Shown: positions 53,217 through 61,471, numbered from the stretch's first letter. The stretch is 64,000 nt of DNA from Streptomyces aureus (GCF_000725495.1 NZ_JNZD01000007.1:186001-250000), one strand, 5' to 3'. Numbers and translations are program-made. Notes: a model not told the origin generated them from the letters alone.

Positions 53217-54199
53217 GCCCGTTCCTGATCACCCGCACCCTGCCCGAGGAGACCACCGATGCCGCCCTGCGCGCCGATGTCCTTCGCGGCCTCACGCGCA
53301 CCCCGAAAATGCTCCCGCCCAAGTGGTTCTACGACGCCCACGGCAGCGACCTGTTCGAGAAGATCACCGAACTGCCCGAGTACTACCCCGCGCGCGCCGA
53401 GCGCGAACTGCTGATCGCCAGCTCCGCCGACATCGCCGCCATGACCGGCGCGCGCACCCTGATCGAACTGGGCTCCGGCTCCTCCGAGAAGACCCGGCAC
53501 CTGCTGGACGCCATGCCGGACCTGGACACATACGTGCCGGTAGACGTCAGCGAAAGCGCCCTCACCCAGGCGGGAAACGCCCTGGTCGAGCACCGGCCAG
53601 GCCTGAACGTCCATGCCCTGATCGCCGACTTCACCACCGGCCTAGCCCTGCCGGGCACGCCCGGACCCCGGCTCCTCGCGTTCCTGGGAAGCACGATCGG
53701 CAACCTTCTGCCCCGCGAGCGCGCCACGTTGCTGTCCTCCATACGCTCCTTGCTCTCGCCCGGCGACGCCCTCCTGCTCGGCACCGACCTGGTCAAGGAC
53801 GAGCGTTCCCTCATCGCCGCCTACAACGACGCGGCCGGCGTGACAGCGGCGTTCAACAAGAACGTGCTCAGCGTGGTCAACCGGGAACTGGGCGCCGACT
53901 TCGATCTCGGCTCCTTCGAACACGTGGTCCGGTGGGACGCCGAAAACGAGTGGATCGAGATGCGGCTGAGGTCGCGTACGAACCAGACCGTCAAGATCCC
54001 CGCGCTCGCCCTGGCGGTCGACTTCGCGGCGGGTGAGGAGCTGCGCACCGAGGTGTCGGCCAAGTTCCGCGAACCGGTACTACGTCGTGAACTCGCTTTG
54101 TGTGGGCTGGAGTTGACGCGCTGGTGGACTGCCGGACCGCTCTACGGCCTCGCGCTCGCCCAACCGATTGTCGCACCACGGCCGGCCTCAGAGCGCTGA
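53213..54199 (+). CDS. EgtD-like histidine N-alpha-methyltransferase
   Basis: A 328-aa SAM-dependent enzyme of the EgtD family, which trimethylates histidine to hercynine. SAM site LIELGSGSSEKTRHLL near 82; FLGSTIGNLLP near 160; AFNKNVLSVVNRELGADFD near 220; and RTEVSAKF near 283, containing the Glu and Ser positions that hold the substrate in EgtD. Length is normal. GTG 53213 overlaps the MFS stop. None of egtA, egtB, egtC or egtE is nearby, so ergothioneine synthesis is not the obvious role; two ATP-grasp proteins follow instead. The substrate could be histidine or another amino acid. Confidence 0.9.
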   Translation: MSPFLITRTLPEETTDAALRADVLRGLTRTPKMLPPKWFYDAHGSDLFEKITELPEYYPARAERELLIASSADIAAMTGARTLIELGSGSSEKTRHLLDAMPDLDTYVPVDVSESALTQAGNALVEHRPGLNVHALIADFTTGLALPGTPGPRLLAFLGSTIGNLLPRERATLLSSIRSLLSPGDALLLGTDLVKDERSLIAAYNDAAGVTAAFNKNVLSVVNRELGADFDLGSFEHVVRWDAENEWIEMRLRSRTNQTVKIPALALAVDFAAGEELRTEVSAKFREPVLRRELALCGLELTRWWTAGPLYGLALAQPIVAPRPASER

Positions 54200-54255
54200 C
54201 GGTCCGCCATGAACCACTCGACACCTACCCACCAGGCTTCTCGCGGAGCGGCAGC

Positions 54256-54672
54256 GTGACCGGCTACAGCGGCCGACATCTCGCCGCCGCCGTCCTTGCG
54301 ACGTCGGGATATCTGGCGACCATCCCGACCGCGGACTGGCTGACCACCCGCTACCCGGCTGCACCCGTAGCACCCGGAGTCCTGGCCACGGCCGGGGTGT
54401 ATGTCGTGGGCCTGACGCTGGTCATGCGCGACGTCAGGAGGGAACTGGCCGGGCGCACCCCCCGCAGCGATGGCCATGGCAGGCGGAGCGGTCCTGTCGT
54501 CCTGGACAGCCAACGAGACCGTCGCGACCTCGTCCGCAGCGGCCTACGCCCTCTCAGAATCCCTCGACTTCGCCGTGTACGAACGGCTCCGCAAACACGG
54601 TTTCACGATCGCCTTGGCCATCTCGAACACAGCCGGCCTGAACCTTCTCAGGACACTGGAGACGCAGTATGA
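54256..54672 (+). pseudogene. Frameshifted, truncated VUT/YhhQ-type transporter
   Basis: Starts at GTG 54256 behind GGAG. The first frame reads ATSGYLATIPTADWLTTRYP and VVGLTLVMRDVRRELAGR, typical of VUT (queuosine-precursor/vitamin uptake) proteins. At a run of C's (about 54450-54456) the homologous reading moves to another frame: AMAGGAVLSSWTANET and YALSESLDFAVYERLRKHGF up to AISNTAGL, then homology stops. The last transmembrane part is missing. The first frame still ends in an ATGA overlap with the ATP-grasp start. Frameshift may be real or an assembly error. Confidence 0.7.
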
Positions 54673-55946
54673 GCAGCCACACTTCCCCTGGATCCAGCCC
54701 GATTTTGCTGTTGGGTGCCGGGGCGCCCGAATATCGCGAATACGTCCTGCGCCAGATCGCCCGCGTCCGGCCTGTCGTGCTCGTCGATAAAGCCCCACCG
54801 AAGTGGGCCCGCCCCTACCTGGCCGCCGAGATGGCTGTTGACCTGCGTGACCCCGAGACCGCAGCGGACTTCGTACGGAGTACTGCCAACCGGCTCGACG
54901 TGGGCGGCGTGACCACGTACATGGAGCACTACGTCGAACTCGCGGCCAGGCTGACCTACCAGCTCGGCTTGCCGGGCAACTCCCCGACAGCGGCTGCTGC
55001 TTGCCGGGACAAGGCCACCACGAGGCGCCTCCTGGCCGAGCACCGCGTTCCCTCGGCGCGCTCCCACCTCGCGCAGGATGCCGATCGGGCGGTGGAGATC
55101 GCCCGTGGATTGGGCTATCCGGTCGTCGTCAAGCCCCGAGGCCGGGCAGGAAGCGCGGGCGTCCTGCGGGCCGACGGCGACGAGGACGTCCGCGAGGCCT
55201 TCCACCGAGCTCTGGTGGACAGCGTCCTGGGGCTGGAGGACTGGTCCGTGCCCGGCGTCCTGGTCGAGGAGTACCTCCAAGGCCCAGAGATCAGTGCAGA
55301 GACCGTGATCCTCGGCCCGCAGCACGTCCAGATCGTGGCCGTCACCCGCAAGACGCTCGGCCCCGAACCGCAATTCCAGGAGATCGAACACAGCGTCGAC
55401 GCGCAGGACCCGCTGCTGACCGACCCTCTCCTCGCCGATGTCGTGACCGCGGCAGTAAAAGCTCTCGGAGTCACCCGGGGCGTCGTGCACGTCGAGCTGC
55501 GGCTGACCAGCAACGGCCCCCGGGTGATCGAGATCAACGGCCGACCCGCGGGAGACCTCATCCCCCTCCTCGTCGATCGCGCAACCGGCGTGAACCTGTC
55601 CCAGGCGCTGGCCTCTCTCGCAGCCGGCGAGAAGGCCGACCTGGCCCCGACCCGCTCGGAAGCCGCCGCGATCCGCTTCCTCTATCCCGAACACACCGGC
55701 CACATCCAACGGCTCGATTCCCACGGGCCCGTACACGACCAACTGTGGCTGGAACGACTCGTCTGGACACGCGACCTCGGCACCCAAGTGGCCGCGCCAC
55801 CGCGAACCAGCATCGACGACCGCATCGCCCACTGGGTCGTCACCGGCCCCACCGCCGCCGACTGCGCGAAACGCCTCGACCTGGTCGCCGATCACCTCAC
55901 GGTGCGAATCTCCCGCCCCGCCCACACCACGAGCTGCACACGGTGA
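54669..55946 (+). CDS. ATP-grasp carboxylate-amine ligase
   Basis: A 425-aa ATP-grasp enzyme of the amino-acid/dipeptide ligase type. N-terminal Rossmann-like ILLLGAGAPEYREYVLRQI; lid region GYPVVVKPRGRAGSAGV near 150; VEEYLQGPEISAETVI near 195; Mg-binding HVELRLTSNGPRVIEINGRP near 277. Such enzymes activate a carboxylate as acyl-phosphate and join it to an amine. ATGA overlap with the upstream frame. Next to an EgtD-like enzyme, a ligation of an N-methylated amino acid is an attractive but unproven idea. Confidence 0.9.
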   Translation: MSSHTSPGSSPILLLGAGAPEYREYVLRQIARVRPVVLVDKAPPKWARPYLAAEMAVDLRDPETAADFVRSTANRLDVGGVTTYMEHYVELAARLTYQLGLPGNSPTAAAACRDKATTRRLLAEHRVPSARSHLAQDADRAVEIARGLGYPVVVKPRGRAGSAGVLRADGDEDVREAFHRALVDSVLGLEDWSVPGVLVEEYLQGPEISAETVILGPQHVQIVAVTRKTLGPEPQFQEIEHSVDAQDPLLTDPLLADVVTAAVKALGVTRGVVHVELRLTSNGPRVIEINGRPAGDLIPLLVDRATGVNLSQALASLAAGEKADLAPTRSEAAAIRFLYPEHTGHIQRLDSHGPVHDQLWLERLVWTRDLGTQVAAPPRTSIDDRIAHWVVTGPTAADCAKRLDLVADHLTVRISRPAHTTSCTR

Positions 55947-57271
55947 GCCCCACCTTCACCCACGCACGGAACGTCCCTGGAAGCTGCCCGATGACCACCG
56001 CCCATGCCACTGCTCTGGCCACAGCCCCGCATACGGCGGGGACAACGGCTGTCGCTGTCATCGCCCCGCAACCCGGTTCCGGCCACGCCGACGCGCTGGC
56101 CCGCCGAGGACGAGACGCCGTTGCGGTCACTCTCGGTCTCGGAACAAGGCCTCCGGCTTACAAGGACACAACACCGGATGAGACATACACCGCCGTCATT
56201 GAGTACGCCGGAGATCTGCGTCGCACCATCAAGAAGCTGCGCACGCTCGGAGTCGAAGCCGTGGTGGCCGCAAGCCCGGCAGGCGTGGAGCTGGCCGAAC
56301 GGATCGCCTGGCAACTGCGCCTGCCCGGCAGCGGCATGCCGGGGTCGGTGCACCTCCGAACGGATCGAGGTGTTCAGACGGAAGCGCTGTCACGGGCAGG
56401 GATCGCCGTGCCCCGCACTCTGCGTACGACCAGCTTCGTCGAGGCACTTGCATGGGCCGACTGCCATCCGGCGTCCGCCTACCGGCTGGCCTCCGCCGCG
56501 ATCGGCGTGACCGCGGGACCCACCGAGTGCCCTACGAAGCAGTCGATAGCAGCTGTCTGGCCGCAGATCCAGGGGGCTGCCTTCCACCAAAGCGGGAACG
56601 CGGCCCTCGTCCTGCGGGAACGGGTGGCGGGGCGACAGTACGTGGTCGACAGCGTCACGCGGCTCGGACCCGACGGCCCTCAGCACGCTGTTACCGGCAT
56701 CTGGGCACACGCGCACGCTCCGACGGGGCTGCTCGACCGAATCGACCTACTGCACCGCCACGATCTCCTCGCCCGCCGACTGTCCCTGTATGTGTGCCGT
56801 GCTCTGGACACCCTGGGCGTGACATCGGGGGCGCTGTCATGCCATGTGGCGTTCGAGCCCGAGCACGGTCCGATCATGCTGTCCGCCGGAGTGGTCACCA
56901 ACCGATCGCGTGCCGACGAGGCGATATGGGAGATCGCCGGTCACGACCCGATCGACGCAGCGTTGGACGGGGCTTGCTGTGCCTCCCGACACAGCAGCGA
57001 CATCCCCCGCTGCCGTGTGGCCCGGATATATGTGAACGCACCGCGCGGAGGCGCACCTGAATCAGCCGTGCTGCAGGCCCTTGCCGTGCTGCCCACCGCA
57101 GTGTGCATTGACACGAACCCGAGCTCGTTCATCGCCAGGACTGCGCCGCTCCTGCCCGGCGGGAAAGCCTGCGAGATCGTCCTTGCCGATGAGATGCCCG
57201 GGGCGATCGAGAGGGACTACCAGCGTATCCGGGTCCTGATGGCGGATCTTCACAAGATCCGGCACATGTGA
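55943..57271 (+). CDS. Second ATP-grasp-like protein, degenerate active site
   Basis: A 442-aa protein from GTG 55943, which overlaps the upstream stop (GTGA) like other junctions of this operon; ATG 55991 is the alternative. The overall order matches ATP-grasp ligases (TTAVAVIAPQPG, VEAVVAASPAGVELAERIAW, AYRLASAAIGVTAG, ALVLRERVAGRQYVVDSV), but the Mg-binding E-x-N-x-R segment is replaced by IMLSAGVVTNRSRADE, and the Lys of the lid is not obvious. It may be an inactive partner of the first ATP-grasp or use different chemistry. Confidence 0.75.
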   Translation: MSPTFTHARNVPGSCPMTTAHATALATAPHTAGTTAVAVIAPQPGSGHADALARRGRDAVAVTLGLGTRPPAYKDTTPDETYTAVIEYAGDLRRTIKKLRTLGVEAVVAASPAGVELAERIAWQLRLPGSGMPGSVHLRTDRGVQTEALSRAGIAVPRTLRTTSFVEALAWADCHPASAYRLASAAIGVTAGPTECPTKQSIAAVWPQIQGAAFHQSGNAALVLRERVAGRQYVVDSVTRLGPDGPQHAVTGIWAHAHAPTGLLDRIDLLHRHDLLARRLSLYVCRALDTLGVTSGALSCHVAFEPEHGPIMLSAGVVTNRSRADEAIWEIAGHDPIDAALDGACCASRHSSDIPRCRVARIYVNAPRGGAPESAVLQALAVLPTAVCIDTNPSSFIARTAPLLPGGKACEIVLADEMPGAIERDYQRIRVLMADLHKIRHM

Positions 57272-57332
57272 TTATCCGTTCTCCAGAAACGGAGTCGTAC
57301 TCTTCACCTGATCAAGAGAGGAAGCCACGTCC

Positions 57333-58007
57333 GTGCCACGGATCTTGAACCGGCCACACATGGTGTGGGGATGGAGAGGCACGCTCGCTGACGACGTCGA
57401 GCGCCAGGTCGGAGCGGTGAATGCAGCCCTGGCTTCCTTGGGTGCGCAGCCAGTCGATTCCGACGCTGTCCGACATCACTTCGCCACATCGGCCCCTGCC
57501 ATGTGCGCCGGAATACTCGGTCGAGCGCTCACCGATCGAGAGCGGACACGAGCGAGCGTGGCGTTCGAGACGTACCACTCCCGGCGACCGCCGGCCGACC
57601 TCCTCCCCGGAACCGAGGACCTCCTCACCCGGCTGGTCCGAAGCGGGTGCAGCCACTCCGTGCTGTCGCTGACCGCCCACAACGGGCTGACTCGTCACAT
57701 CTCGGATCTTGGCATCGGTTCCCTGTTTCTACGGGTCGACGGACGCACGGGCCCTTCCGTCAGGAGCAAGAAGCAGCCCCTGGCTAGGCACCTTTCAACG
57801 CTGCGCCAGACCACTGGAGCCCGGCCGATCGTGCTCATTGGCGATACCGTTGATGACGTCCGCGCTGCGCTCGCGAATCAGATTCACCCCGTGCCGTACG
57901 CCGGTGGCCTGACGCACCCCGACATTCTCCGCAGCAGTGGTGTACCCGTCGCTGAAACCCTTGCAGAGGCGGCGGCGCTGGCCGTGGAGTATGCCCACAC
58001 AGCTTGA
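57333..58007 (+). CDS. HAD-like protein lacking the catalytic aspartates
   Basis: A 224-aa protein with the phosphoglycolate-phosphatase layout: cap helices at residues 20-85, PGTEDLLTRLVRSG near 90, SVLSLTAHNG (motif II region) and IVLIGDTVDDVRAA (motif IV) near 165. Motif I, normally DxDGTL, reads GWRGTL, so both the nucleophile and the general acid/base Asp are gone. GTG 57333 follows GAGAGGAAG. Last gene of the operon. It probably has no phosphatase activity and may be a binding or regulatory protein. Confidence 0.82.
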   Translation: MPRILNRPHMVWGWRGTLADDVERQVGAVNAALASLGAQPVDSDAVRHHFATSAPAMCAGILGRALTDRERTRASVAFETYHSRRPPADLLPGTEDLLTRLVRSGCSHSVLSLTAHNGLTRHISDLGIGSLFLRVDGRTGPSVRSKKQPLARHLSTLRQTTGARPIVLIGDTVDDVRAALANQIHPVPYAGGLTHPDILRSSGVPVAETLAEAAALAVEYAHTA

Positions 58008-58083
58008 CCCTCTGGTGAAGGAGATCAGGGTGTCCTCCACGGCGTAACCGTGGAGGACACCCTGATCTCCTTCACCAGAGGGT
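58007..58083. terminator. Perfect 36-bp inverted repeat, 5-base loop (bidirectional terminator)
   Basis: Arms 58007-58042 and 58048-58083 are perfect complements around CGTAA. The left arm begins in the HAD stop codon and the right arm covers the stop and last four codons of the convergent HNH gene. Its length is exceptional. Confidence 0.9.
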
Positions 58084-58701
58084 GAGCGGGAGGCCTTCTT
58101 CCTCAGCCGCCAGGATCAGTTGCTCGACCCTTTCGGGCGGCTCTCCCGCTTCGAGTCCGGCACGAATCGCCTGAGCGATGGCTCGTGTGCGTCCAGCAGC
58201 TCCACGCGTATCCGCGAGAGGGCCGTGGGGATTTCCCCGTCGCAGTGACCACTCCGCGCGGTTCTCTGCTGCTGTCCCGAGCCGAAGATGAGCCGGATTG
58301 GTACAGCCATGGAAATCGCAGGTGTGACACACGACAGGGTCCTGGGCAGCGGTCCACCCAGGTCTGTCTATGGCTCCATTGGCCAGCTGGTAGGCGAAAA
58401 GATGAGCTGGCACGGTCCCGCGCCGAGACGGTCCAGGAAGGCTCGCCGCACGGAAAGAACCGTGCCCAGTCGAGCTGACCGCATTCAGCCATGGCCAACA
58501 CTGCTCCGCTGACCTGACGTAACGCTTGGCTTCGAACCGCGCGACGACAACCTCGTCGTTGAGCCAGACACGCCAGAGCTCCGCGGGGAGCCGAATCAGT
58601 GTCGGCTCCCCAAGGAGCGAGAGTTGCTCGGCGCCCAATCCCGCGGAGTGGCCTTGAGAAACGATGCCATCCAGCAGGAGTTGGTCGTCAACTCGGCTCA
58701 C
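58072..58701 (-). CDS. HNH endonuclease-like protein coupled to the par operon
   Basis: A 209-aa protein. A phage/homing-type HNH core: CWPWLNAVSSTGHGSF near 69, HLFAYQLANG near 99, then VVCHTCDFHGCTNPAHLRLG near 123 with AENRAEW. The Cys/His pattern is complete, so it should be active. GTG 58701 overlaps the stop of the upstream small gene (GTGA), placing it at the end of the parA-parB unit, an unusual partner for partition genes. Confidence 0.82.
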   Translation of the reverse strand: MSRVDDQLLLDGIVSQGHSAGLGAEQLSLLGEPTLIRLPAELWRVWLNDEVVVARFEAKRYVRSAEQCWPWLNAVSSTGHGSFRAASLPGPSRRGTVPAHLFAYQLANGAIDRPGWTAAQDPVVCHTCDFHGCTNPAHLRLGTAAENRAEWSLRRGNPHGPLADTRGAAGRTRAIAQAIRAGLEAGEPPERVEQLILAAEEEGLPLTLW

Positions 58702-59009
58702 GAGCCATCCGCCTTGGGCGGCTTGAGGTGGGGCGGGTAGCCCCTGGCACGCAGGTAGGCGTCGAGGGCTAGCGCGACGATGTCGCCGTGCTGGGTGCCG
58801 TGATCCGCGTGGAAGCGGCGGATACGCCGTTGAAGTTGGAGGTCGTCTGGGACGGCGTAGTTGATTTGCCCGCGACTGGTATGACGGCCGTTGATGATCT
58901 CCAGGGTGTCGGGATGCGGGACCAAGAGGTCGTCGGTCTGGTCGGATTGCGTTTCGAGCGCGTCAGCTACGGCGCGCAGTTGGCGGGCGTGGTGCGAGAG
59001 ATCGGGCAT
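58698..59009 (-). CDS. Small ParB-like ribbon-helix-helix protein
   Basis: A 103-aa protein starting at ATG 59009 behind GGAG. Its C-terminus (VPDDLQLQRRIRRFHADHGT, then DIVALALDAYLRARGY) matches the C-terminus of the next gene's product (VPAALKLKKRLKRFALDNEL, then DIVAVALDEWLTTRGF), so the two share a small DNA-binding domain. Probable partition or autoregulatory protein. Confidence 0.72.
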   Translation of the reverse strand: MPDLSHHARQLRAVADALETQSDQTDDLLVPHPDTLEIINGRHTSRGQINYAVPDDLQLQRRIRRFHADHGTQHGDIVALALDAYLRARGYPPHLKPPKADGS

Positions 59010-59027
59010 GGGGCGCTCCGGGCAGGT

Positions 59028-59057
59028 CCACTAGGCGACTAGCTAGCCGCCTAGTGG
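59028..59057. repeat. CTAG-rich 30-bp near-perfect palindrome (candidate parS/operator)
   Basis: Arms 59028-59037 and 59048-59057 pair perfectly around a CTAGCTAG centre; only one of 15 pairs is mismatched. Five CTAG tetramers occur in 59031-59062, and CTAGTGG repeats once more after it. It lies between the two ParB-like genes. Confidence 0.7.
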
Positions 59058-59131
59058 ACTAGTGGAATAGTCGGGAGGACGGGTGGCCGCGAACGAGTTG
59101 AGTGCTCGCGGCCACCCAGGGGACGTGCGCG

Positions 59132-60004
59132 TTAGAAGCCGCGGGTGGTGAGCCATTCGTCCAGCGCGACCGCGACGATGTCGCCGATCGGCAGGTGATC
59201 GAGTTCGTTGTCCAGCGCGAAGCGCTTGAGCCGCTTCTTCAGCTTCAGCGCGGCGGGGACCGATGAGTCGAGGCTCTCGCGCGTGATGATGCGCTGGTTG
59301 AGAATGACGGCCGTCTCGGGAATGTCCTTGGGCCGGCCGGGTCCCTGAGCCCACGGGGTTCCCTCGCTGGGTGCTGTCTCCGATCGTGTGTTCTGCTCCT
59401 GGTGAGATCCCGGAGCATCGCTCCTCACCGGGAAGGCCGTACTGCCTGGGACCGGAGAAACGGCTGGGCGCACGGCAACCTCGGCGGTCGGGGACACCCC
59501 AGAGGCCGTGAAGGTGTCCTGGTACAGAGCGGCCTGTGGAACTTGCTCAGTCAGTTGCGTGGACTCAACCGTGGGTGCCGCGGGCTCGGCAGCGCGGGCC
59601 ACGAACTGCTCCGGCCCCTGCGCCGAATGCCCAGAAGGAACCGGCTGTACCTCGGGCGCTACTGCGGCCGGACGATCCGGCTGGGCAGCCGGGGCCTGGA
59701 CAGGGCCACTCGATGCGACGTCGCCGGTCGGCAGGACATCAGGCTGCGGCACCTCGCGGACCGTCCCAGTCGGGTCGTCCTGCGCCGACGTCTCCACAGG
59801 AGCCGTGGAACGGTGCTGGGCTGCGGACTCATCGGCAGCAGGACGGCCTTCGCCCCGGGCAGCGGCCCGTTCGGCGACGAACTGCTCAGGCGTGAGCTCG
59901 GCTGCCGGCGGAGGGGGCGCCTGGGTCGTCTTCTTGGCCCCGCCCAGGGCACGACCGCTGGTGCGGCGGGCCGGAGGCCTCGGCCTCTCGTTCTTCTCGC
60001 TCAT
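59132..60004 (-). CDS. parB: ParB-like partition protein with disordered N-terminus
   Basis: A 290-aa protein. About 225 residues are Pro/Ala/Gln/Glu-rich and disordered, with a repeated PEQFVA(E/R) phrase (near 40 and 130). The last 60 residues hold the conserved DNA-binding domain shared with the 58698 product. ATG 60004 overlaps the parA stop (ATGA). Gene order and coupling to a ParA mark it as the partition adaptor; it is not a canonical KorB/Spo0J-type ParB. Confidence 0.8.
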   Translation of the reverse strand: MSEKNERPRPPARRTSGRALGGAKKTTQAPPPPAAELTPEQFVAERAAARGEGRPAADESAAQHRSTAPVETSAQDDPTGTVREVPQPDVLPTGDVASSGPVQAPAAQPDRPAAVAPEVQPVPSGHSAQGPEQFVARAAEPAAPTVESTQLTEQVPQAALYQDTFTASGVSPTAEVAVRPAVSPVPGSTAFPVRSDAPGSHQEQNTRSETAPSEGTPWAQGPGRPKDIPETAVILNQRIITRESLDSSVPAALKLKKRLKRFALDNELDHLPIGDIVAVALDEWLTTRGF

Positions 60005-60717
60005 GCCTCGGTCAGCTCCTTCATCAGGTTGGCGTACTCGCTCAGTTCGGTCGGGATCTCGCCGAAGGCCTCCATGTAGTGCACCCAGGAGTGGATGGTG
60101 GTCTCGGCGAGCGGGAACGGTTCGTCGCGATCCGGGCCGATGCCCTCGCCCCTGGCGGGCTCCAGCAGCTTGTCCTTCGCGGTGCGGGGCAGGCTGGTGC
60201 GGTCGTCCGCCTTGACCATCACGACGTGGGCGGTGACACCCTGCTCGTTGCGGGCGGCGGCACGCTCGGCCTCGTCAAAGGTGGCCACGAGCTTCCGGCG
60301 CTCGATCTTGGTAGGGGCGACCGGCACGAGCAGCAGGTTCGCCTCGGTAACAGCCTCGTGGAAGATGCGGGCGCTGCCGCCGCCGGCGTCGACCACGATC
60401 GCACCGAACTCGGCACGCTTGGCCCGGATGTACTCGGCGATGTCGTCGAACGGGTACCGCTCGACGACCAGGTTGGCGGGGATCTCGAAGCCTTCGGCCT
60501 GGGCGACCTTGAACCAGTCGTAGGCGGACTGGCTGGTCGCGTCTGCGTCCAGCAGCAGTGTCGGCAGGTTGAGGACGACGGCGTAGTAGAGGGCGATGAA
60601 CCAGGCGGAGGTGGTCTTGCCGGTGCCGCCCTTGAGCATGCCGACGACGATGACGAAGGCGTCCCAGGCGCTCTCTGTGGCCGCGGCCAGGGTCTTGGTA
60701 CGGGTGTTCTCACTCAC
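60001..60717 (-). CDS. parA: ParA-family partition ATPase
   Basis: A 238-aa protein. Deviant Walker A GMLKGGTGKTTSAW near 27-40 with the signature Lys; Walker A' region PTLLLDADATSQSAYDW near 52; Walker B-type GAIVVDAGGGSARI near 102. GTG 60717 is chosen over longer upstream frames because the ParA fold begins here. It partitions the element with the ParB-like protein if the element replicates autonomously, or stabilises an excised form. Confidence 0.9.
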   Translation of the reverse strand: MSENTRTKTLAAATESAWDAFVIVVGMLKGGTGKTTSAWFIALYYAVVLNLPTLLLDADATSQSAYDWFKVAQAEGFEIPANLVVERYPFDDIAEYIRAKRAEFGAIVVDAGGGSARIFHEAVTEANLLLVPVAPTKIERRKLVATFDEAERAAARNEQGVTAHVVMVKADDRTSLPRTAKDKLLEPARGEGIGPDRDEPFPLAETTIHSWVHYMEAFGEIPTELSEYANLMKELTEA

Positions 60718-60898
60718 GTGTGCTTGATCTCCTGAATCGGGAAAGGTGCGTTGGAATGCGTGCGTCGGCGAGAAGGCCGACGTCGGAGGCGGCTGAGCGC
60801 GGACGAAGGAGGGGCCCGTGCTGCAGTGCTGGATCCCGGATGGCACGCCATCGGCCCCTTGATCTGCCGGGCGCAGACGGGGACACCTGCACGGGCAC

Positions 60899-61471
60899 TC
60901 ATGACCGCTTCCTCGGGGTACGGGCCGGGCCATGGTTGTGCTTGGGCCGCATCCGGGTGCCTGCTTGGTGCAGAAGCCGATAGACGGTGCCAACGGAGTA
61001 GCTGCACTCCTCGGCGAGGTCCGGCACGGTGGCACCGGCCTCGTACCGTGCGCGCAGGGACAACGCGAGCTTCTGACGCTCGGTGGCCCGCGCTTCCGAG
61101 CGGATCCGTTGCGTTTGCTGTGACGTGCGTGGTGCACCGCCGGCCTCGACCAGCAGGCGCCGGGCACCGCGCCTAGTCGCTCCGGCGACCGCCGCGAGTT
61201 CGCCGAGCGTCGCGCCGCGCTCCTCGTACAGAACACGGAGATGAGCTGCGAGCCTCCTGCGCGCTTGCGGGTCGCTGCGCATGCGGCGGGTCTGCCACGA
61301 CGTGCGCATCTCGGTTCCGGCCTCGTGCAGTCGGTTGAGAACCGTGCCGTACGACAGGCCGCTGGCAGCCACGAGTTCATCGACTGTTGCACCGGACTCG
61401 TACTGCGTGCGCAGGACTTCCGGGGTTGGCGAATCGCTCTCGGTAAGCGTGCTCGCGGGACGTGGGTTCAT
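60899..61471 (-). CDS. Protein with three tandem helix-turn-helix repeats
   Basis: A 190-aa protein starting at ATG 61471. Three repeats of about 55-60 residues, each with an HTH: GATVDELVAASGLSYGTVLN, GATLGELAAVAGATRRGARR and GATVPDLAEECSYSVGTVYR. Between them recur R/S-T-S-Q/W-Q-T-(R/Q)R(M/I)RS linkers. The ATG overlaps the stop of the rep-like gene (ATGA), so it is co-expressed and may regulate replication or partition. Confidence 0.82.
   Translation of the reverse strand: MNPRPASTLTESDSPTPEVLRTQYESGATVDELVAASGLSYGTVLNRLHEAGTEMRTSWQTRRMRSDPQARRRLAAHLRVLYEERGATLGELAAVAGATRRGARRLLVEAGGAPRTSQQTQRIRSEARATERQKLALSLRARYEAGATVPDLAEECSYSVGTVYRLLHQAGTRMRPKHNHGPARTPRKRS

Noticed and set aside
60718..61392. 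Long N-terminal extension of the ParA frame
   Set aside because: It overlaps the triple-HTH gene in another frame and is not protein-like; ParA homology starts at GTG 60717.
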